Assembly (NCBI RefSeq): GCF_015711645.1
Contig: NZ_JABTEX010000001.1
Span: forward strand, 2,046,001 to 2,110,000
Source of the DNA: Planomonospora sp. ID82291
GTDB lineage: Bacteria; Actinomycetota; Actinomycetes; Streptosporangiales; Streptosporangiaceae
Reading direction: 5' to 3'
Length of the DNA: 64,000 nucleotides
Each line of letters starts with the position of its first letter. The first letter of the stretch is position 1. Both the position numbers and the translations under genes were made by a program. Positions 60,844 through 64,000 of this stretch are shown here, piece after piece. The notes under the pieces are model-generated. The model was not told where the DNA came from. It searched no databases and saw only the letters and a program-made list of their open reading frames with translations.

Positions 60844-61375
60844 GATCTCCAATGAGTGGAGCGCGTTCGCGGACCGGATCGCGGTGCACGCGCAGAACTA
60901 CCTCGACGGCCTGACCCGGCTGGCGGGCGGCGAGGGCGGGGACGCCGTCCTGCCGCTGCTGCTGGTCGAGGTCGCCCAGGTCAGCTCGGCCGGCGCGCAG
61001 CTCGGCGCGAGCCAGGACGTGATCCTGTCGGAGAACTGGGAGCCGCACCTGAGCGCGGACCCCGACGTCGACCCCCTGCGCACGGCCCTCGCCGAGCGGC
61101 TGGGCCCGGTGGACGACTACGCCGAGGTCTTCGACCCCTACAAGGACACCGCGGTCACGCCGTACCGCCTCTCGGACGACCTGACGGCGGTGGCGGCCGA
61201 CCTCATCCACGGCCTGCGGCACTACCGGGCGGGGCGTCCGCTGGAGGCGCTGTGGTGGTGGCAGTACTCCTACTTCAACACCTGGGGCAACCACGCGGGG
61301 GCGGCGATGCGGGCGCTCCAAGCGCTCGTCGCCCACACCCGCCTCGACGTGGCGGAAGAGCGGACAACCGTGTGA
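60836..61375 (+). CDS. DUF5063 domain-containing protein
   Basis: A 179-residue cytosolic helical protein ([133 protein letters not shown]). The family accompanies recR in actinobacteria, and the function is unknown. ATG 60836 overlaps the end of recR, so it is translationally coupled; a role linked to recombination is only inferred. Confidence 0.9.
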   Translation: MSEISNEWSAFADRIAVHAQNYLDGLTRLAGGEGGDAVLPLLLVEVAQVSSAGAQLGASQDVILSENWEPHLSADPDVDPLRTALAERLGPVDDYAEVFDPYKDTAVTPYRLSDDLTAVAADLIHGLRHYRAGRPLEALWWWQYSYFNTWGNHAGAAMRALQALVAHTRLDVAEERTTV

Positions 61376-61466
61376 TCGTCCACATAGTGGTCTAAACCAG
61401 AGGAAGCCCGGTGCCGCGACAGTAGACTGAGAGCTCCACAGCCCCAGATTGCTTCGGAGACATCTC

Positions 61467-62741
61467 GTGGCGCTCGTCGTTCAGAAGTACGGTGGTTCGT
61501 CCGTCGCCGACGCGTCCTGCATCAAGCGGGTCGCGCAGCGGATCGTCGCGACGAAAAAAGCCGGCAACGACGTCGTGGTGGTCGTCTCGGCGATGGGCGA
61601 CACGACCGACGAGCTGCTCGACCTCGCCCAGCAGGTCTCGCCGCTGCCGCCGGGCCGCGAGCTCGACATGCTGCTGACCTCCGGCGAGCGCATCTCGATG
61701 GCCCTGCTGGCGATGGCGATCGCCAACCTGGGCCACGAGGCGCGCTCGTTCACCGGCTCCCAGGCCGGGGTCATCACCGACTCGACGCACGGCAAGGCGC
61801 GGATCATCGACGTGACGCCCAGTCGGATCCGGGGGGCCCTCGACGAGGGCCAGATCGCGATCGTGGCGGGCTTCCAGGGCGTCTCGCAGAACACCAAGGA
61901 CATCACCACGCTGGGCCGGGGCGGCTCCGACACGACCGCGGTCGCGCTGGCCGCCGCCCTGGACGCCGACGTGTGCGAGATCTACACCGACGTGGACGGC
62001 GTCTTCACCGCCGACCCGCGCATCGTGGCGAAGGCCCGCAAGATCCCCCGGATCTCCTACGAGGAGATGATGGAGATGGCGGCCTGCGGGACGAAGATCC
62101 TGCACCTGCGCTGCGTCGAGTACGCCCGCAGGTTCAGCCTGCCGATCCACGTCAGAAGCTCGTTCAGCACCAAGGAAGGCACGTGGGTCGTCTCCGACCC
62201 CGACAGCGAAGGAAACGAGATGGAGCAGCCGATCATCTCCGGCGTCGCGCACGACCGGAGCGAGGCCAAGATCACCGTTGTCGGGGTGCCCGACAAGGTC
62301 GGCGAGGCTGCCACGATCTTCAAAACGCTGGCGGACGCCGAGATCAACATCGACATGATCGTGCAGAACGTGTCGGCGGCGGCGACGGGCCGGACGGACA
62401 TCTCCTTCACGCTGCCCACGACCGACGGCTCCGCGGCGCTGACCGCGCTGAAGAAGGTCCAGGAGCGGATCGGCTTCGAGTCGCTGCAGTTCGACGACCA
62501 GATCGGGAAGGTCTCGCTGATCGGGGCGGGCATGCGCTCGCACCCCGGCGTCACCGCGACGTTCTTCGCCGCCCTCGCCGACGCGGGGGTGAACATCGAG
62601 ATGATCTCCACCTCGGAGATCCGCATCTCGGTGATCGTCGGGCAGGACGAGGTGGACGCGGCCGTCACCGCCGCGCACCGCGCGTTCGACCTCGACGCCG
62701 ACCAGGTCGAAGCAGTGATCTACGGAGGTACCGGACGATGA
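61467..62741 (+). CDS. lysC: aspartate kinase, with probable internal beta-subunit start
   Basis: A 424-residue aspartokinase that phosphorylates aspartate, the first step to lysine, threonine, methionine and diaminopimelate. N-terminal KYGGSSV, catalytic [31 protein letters not shown], and two C-terminal ACT domains for feedback control ([39 protein letters not shown]). GTG start after GGAGA. An in-frame ATG at 62220 (codon 252) follows GAAGGAAACGAG, matching the separate beta subunit made in corynebacteria. The stop overlaps asd (ATGA). Confidence 0.96.
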   Translation: MALVVQKYGGSSVADASCIKRVAQRIVATKKAGNDVVVVVSAMGDTTDELLDLAQQVSPLPPGRELDMLLTSGERISMALLAMAIANLGHEARSFTGSQAGVITDSTHGKARIIDVTPSRIRGALDEGQIAIVAGFQGVSQNTKDITTLGRGGSDTTAVALAAALDADVCEIYTDVDGVFTADPRIVAKARKIPRISYEEMMEMAACGTKILHLRCVEYARRFSLPIHVRSSFSTKEGTWVVSDPDSEGNEMEQPIISGVAHDRSEAKITVVGVPDKVGEAATIFKTLADAEINIDMIVQNVSAAATGRTDISFTLPTTDGSAALTALKKVQERIGFESLQFDDQIGKVSLIGAGMRSHPGVTATFFAALADAGVNIEMISTSEIRISVIVGQDEVDAAVTAAHRAFDLDADQVEAVIYGGTGR

Positions 62742-63808
62742 GCCGCAAGCCCACCCTCGCCCTGATCGGCGCGACCGGTGCCGTCGGCACCGTCATGCGC
62801 GACATCATCTCCTCCCGCGAGGACGTCTACGGCGAGATCAGGCTCGTCGCCTCCGCCCGCTCCGCGGGCAAGGTCCTGCGGGTCCGCGGTGAGGACGTGG
62901 TCGTCCGGGCGCTGGCCCCCGAGGTCTTCGACGGCGTGGACATCGCGATCTTCGACGTCCCCGACGAGGTCTCCGCCGAGTGGGTGCCGATCGCCGCCGG
63001 CCGCGGCGCGGTCGTCATCGACAAGTCCGGCACCTTCCGGATGGACCCCGAGGTCCCGCTGGTGGTGCCCGAGGTCAACCCGGAGGCCGCGCGCAACCGG
63101 CCGAGGAACATCATCTCCACCCCGAACTGCACCACGCTCTCGATGATGGCCGCGATGGGCGCGCTGCACGAGCAGTACGGCCTGCGCGAGCTGGTGGTCG
63201 CCTCCTACCAGGCGGTCTCCGGCGCGGGCGTGGCCGGTTCGGCACGGCTCTACGACGAGGTCGAGGCGCTGGCCGGCGACCGCACGGTGGGCCAGACCGC
63301 GGGCGACGTGCGCAAGGCGCTGCAGAACACGCTGGGCGACGGCGAGTCGCCGTTCCCGGCGCCGGTGGCGTTCAACGTCGTGCCGTGGGCGGGCTCGCTC
63401 AAGGACGGCGGCTGGGCCTCCGAGGAGCTCAAGCTCCGCAACGAGTCCCGGAAGATCCTGGGCATCGACGACCTGAAGGTCTCGGCGACCTGCGTCCGCG
63501 TCCCGGTGATCACCACGCACTCGCTGGCCGTGCACGCGACCTTCGAGCGCGAGATCACCGTCGCCGACGCCCACCGGATCCTGGAGGCCGCCCCCACCGT
63601 GGTCGTCATGGACGACCCGGCGAACGGCGTCTACCCGACCCCGGTCGACGTCGTCGGCACCGACCCCACCTATGTGGGCCGGATCCGCCAGGCGCTGGAC
63701 TTCCCGAACACGCTCGACCTGTTCGTCTGCGGCGACAACCTCCGCAAGGGCGCGGCGCTGAACGCCGCGGAGATCGCCGAGCTGGTCGCGGCCGAGTTCA
63801 CCGGCTGA
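62738..63808 (+). CDS. asd: aspartate-semialdehyde dehydrogenase
   Basis: A 356-residue NADPH-dependent dehydrogenase reducing aspartyl phosphate to the semialdehyde. N-terminal [10 protein letters not shown] cofactor loop, active-site Cys131 in [14 protein letters not shown], and catalytic/substrate residues in [22 protein letters not shown] ten bases before the ATG. Second gene of the ask-asd operon, closed by a strong hairpin. Confidence 0.97.
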   Translation: MSRKPTLALIGATGAVGTVMRDIISSREDVYGEIRLVASARSAGKVLRVRGEDVVVRALAPEVFDGVDIAIFDVPDEVSAEWVPIAAGRGAVVIDKSGTFRMDPEVPLVVPEVNPEAARNRPRNIISTPNCTTLSMMAAMGALHEQYGLRELVVASYQAVSGAGVAGSARLYDEVEALAGDRTVGQTAGDVRKALQNTLGDGESPFPAPVAFNVVPWAGSLKDGGWASEELKLRNESRKILGIDDLKVSATCVRVPVITTHSLAVHATFEREITVADAHRILEAAPTVVVMDDPANGVYPTPVDVVGTDPTYVGRIRQALDFPNTLDLFVCGDNLRKGAALNAAEIAELVAAEFTG

Positions 63809-63829
63809 CGCCTTCCGCACGGGCCGTCG

Positions 63830-63863
63830 CGGGCCCCTTCCGCCGTGCGGCGGAAGGGGCCCG
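63830..63863 (+). terminator. terminator of the ask-asd operon
   Basis: Perfect 15-bp inverted repeat (CGGGCCCCTTCCGCC and complement) with loop GTGC, 21 bp after the asd stop. Confidence 0.85.
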
Positions 63864-63951
63864 TCCGTGTGCGGGCCGTCCGCATCCAGGGCCGCCCGTG
63901 TGCGGGGCCGCCCGTCTCCGGCCGGCGCGGCCGGGAACGGGTGCTCACGGG

Positions 63952-64000
63952 TCAGCGGAAGAGGATGTCCCAGTGGGACGGTGTGCGGGCGTAGAGGGCC
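63952..64000 (-). CDS. C-terminal end of an unidentified protein (cut by window edge)
   Basis: Only 16 codons lie in the window (ending YARTPSHWDILFR, then TGA). Placement, convergent with asd beyond the terminator, fits a gene continuing to the right. Too short to identify. Confidence 0.45.
   Translation of the reverse strand, partial: ALYARTPSHWDILFR

Overview
The window is high-GC (about 70 percent or more) actinobacterial chromosome. Gene content, GTG/TTG starts, the actinobacterial inositol-phosphate synthase, DUF6049, DUF5685 and DUF5063 proteins, and near-identity of one riboswitch to the Thermobifida type suggest Streptosporangiales (Streptosporangiaceae-like). The lineage is inferred; no rRNA is present. 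The trxBA-sigM-murJ-cca block and the rpsF-ssb-rpsR-rplI-dnaB block lie near oriC in related genomes, so this is probably origin-proximal core chromosome. dnaA, recF and a classical origin are not in the window.

Layout. 1-12.5 kb: an aminotransferase cut by the edge, a GNAT acetyltransferase, thioredoxin and thioredoxin reductase behind a sigma-R-type promoter, an ECF sigma factor with its zinc anti-sigma factor, a MurJ-associated pseudokinase, MurJ, a DUF6049 membrane protein, a YbaK-like deacylase and CCA-adding enzyme. 12.5-19.4 kb: bioA with a duplicated 3' end, an MFS exporter, idi, a guanidinium-type SMR exporter under a guanidine-III riboswitch, a decayed DUF234 ATPase, a small membrane protein, and a PadR-ino1 operon with twin operator palindromes. 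19.8-28.8 kb: a bifunctional penicillin-binding protein translationally coupled to a GT87 membrane glycosyltransferase, a PIG-V-like mannosyltransferase, an endonuclease-IV-like protein, two small membrane proteins and the rpsF-ssb-rpsR-rplI operon. 29-37.9 kb: a polar amino acid ABC transporter, an APC permease, a MATE exporter, and dnaB carrying a 501-residue intein that looks like class 3.

38-54.5 kb is more accessory: TetR with a SnoaL-like protein, a phosphoesterase, a DUF5685 protein with a cysteine tail, a quinone-reductase-like enzyme divergent from HxlR, an ABC-2 exporter, a two-component system, a second beta-clamp gene, FadR-type GntR and XRE regulators, a PH-domain protein coupled to a 52-codon gene, upp, two tandem TadA-associated proteins and tadA. 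54.5-64 kb: tRNA-Ser(CGA), a decapitated WYL regulator, a VapB-like protein, a zinc metallopeptidase, tRNA-Ser(GGA), SRP RNA, dnaX-ybaB-recR, a DUF5063 protein, and the ask-asd operon for aspartate-family amino acids.

Most of the window is ordinary core genome. The most notable items are the DnaB intein (Ala at position 1, Trp/Cys/Thr signature, two extra four-Cys clusters), DnaA boxes in front of dnaB, the guanidine-III riboswitch, the PadR and HxlR operators, the hairpin over the MATE start codon, the extra beta clamp, and a recurring pattern of unrelated short tandem repeats at the 3' ends of genes. I did not find a clearly new multi-gene defence or biosynthetic system.
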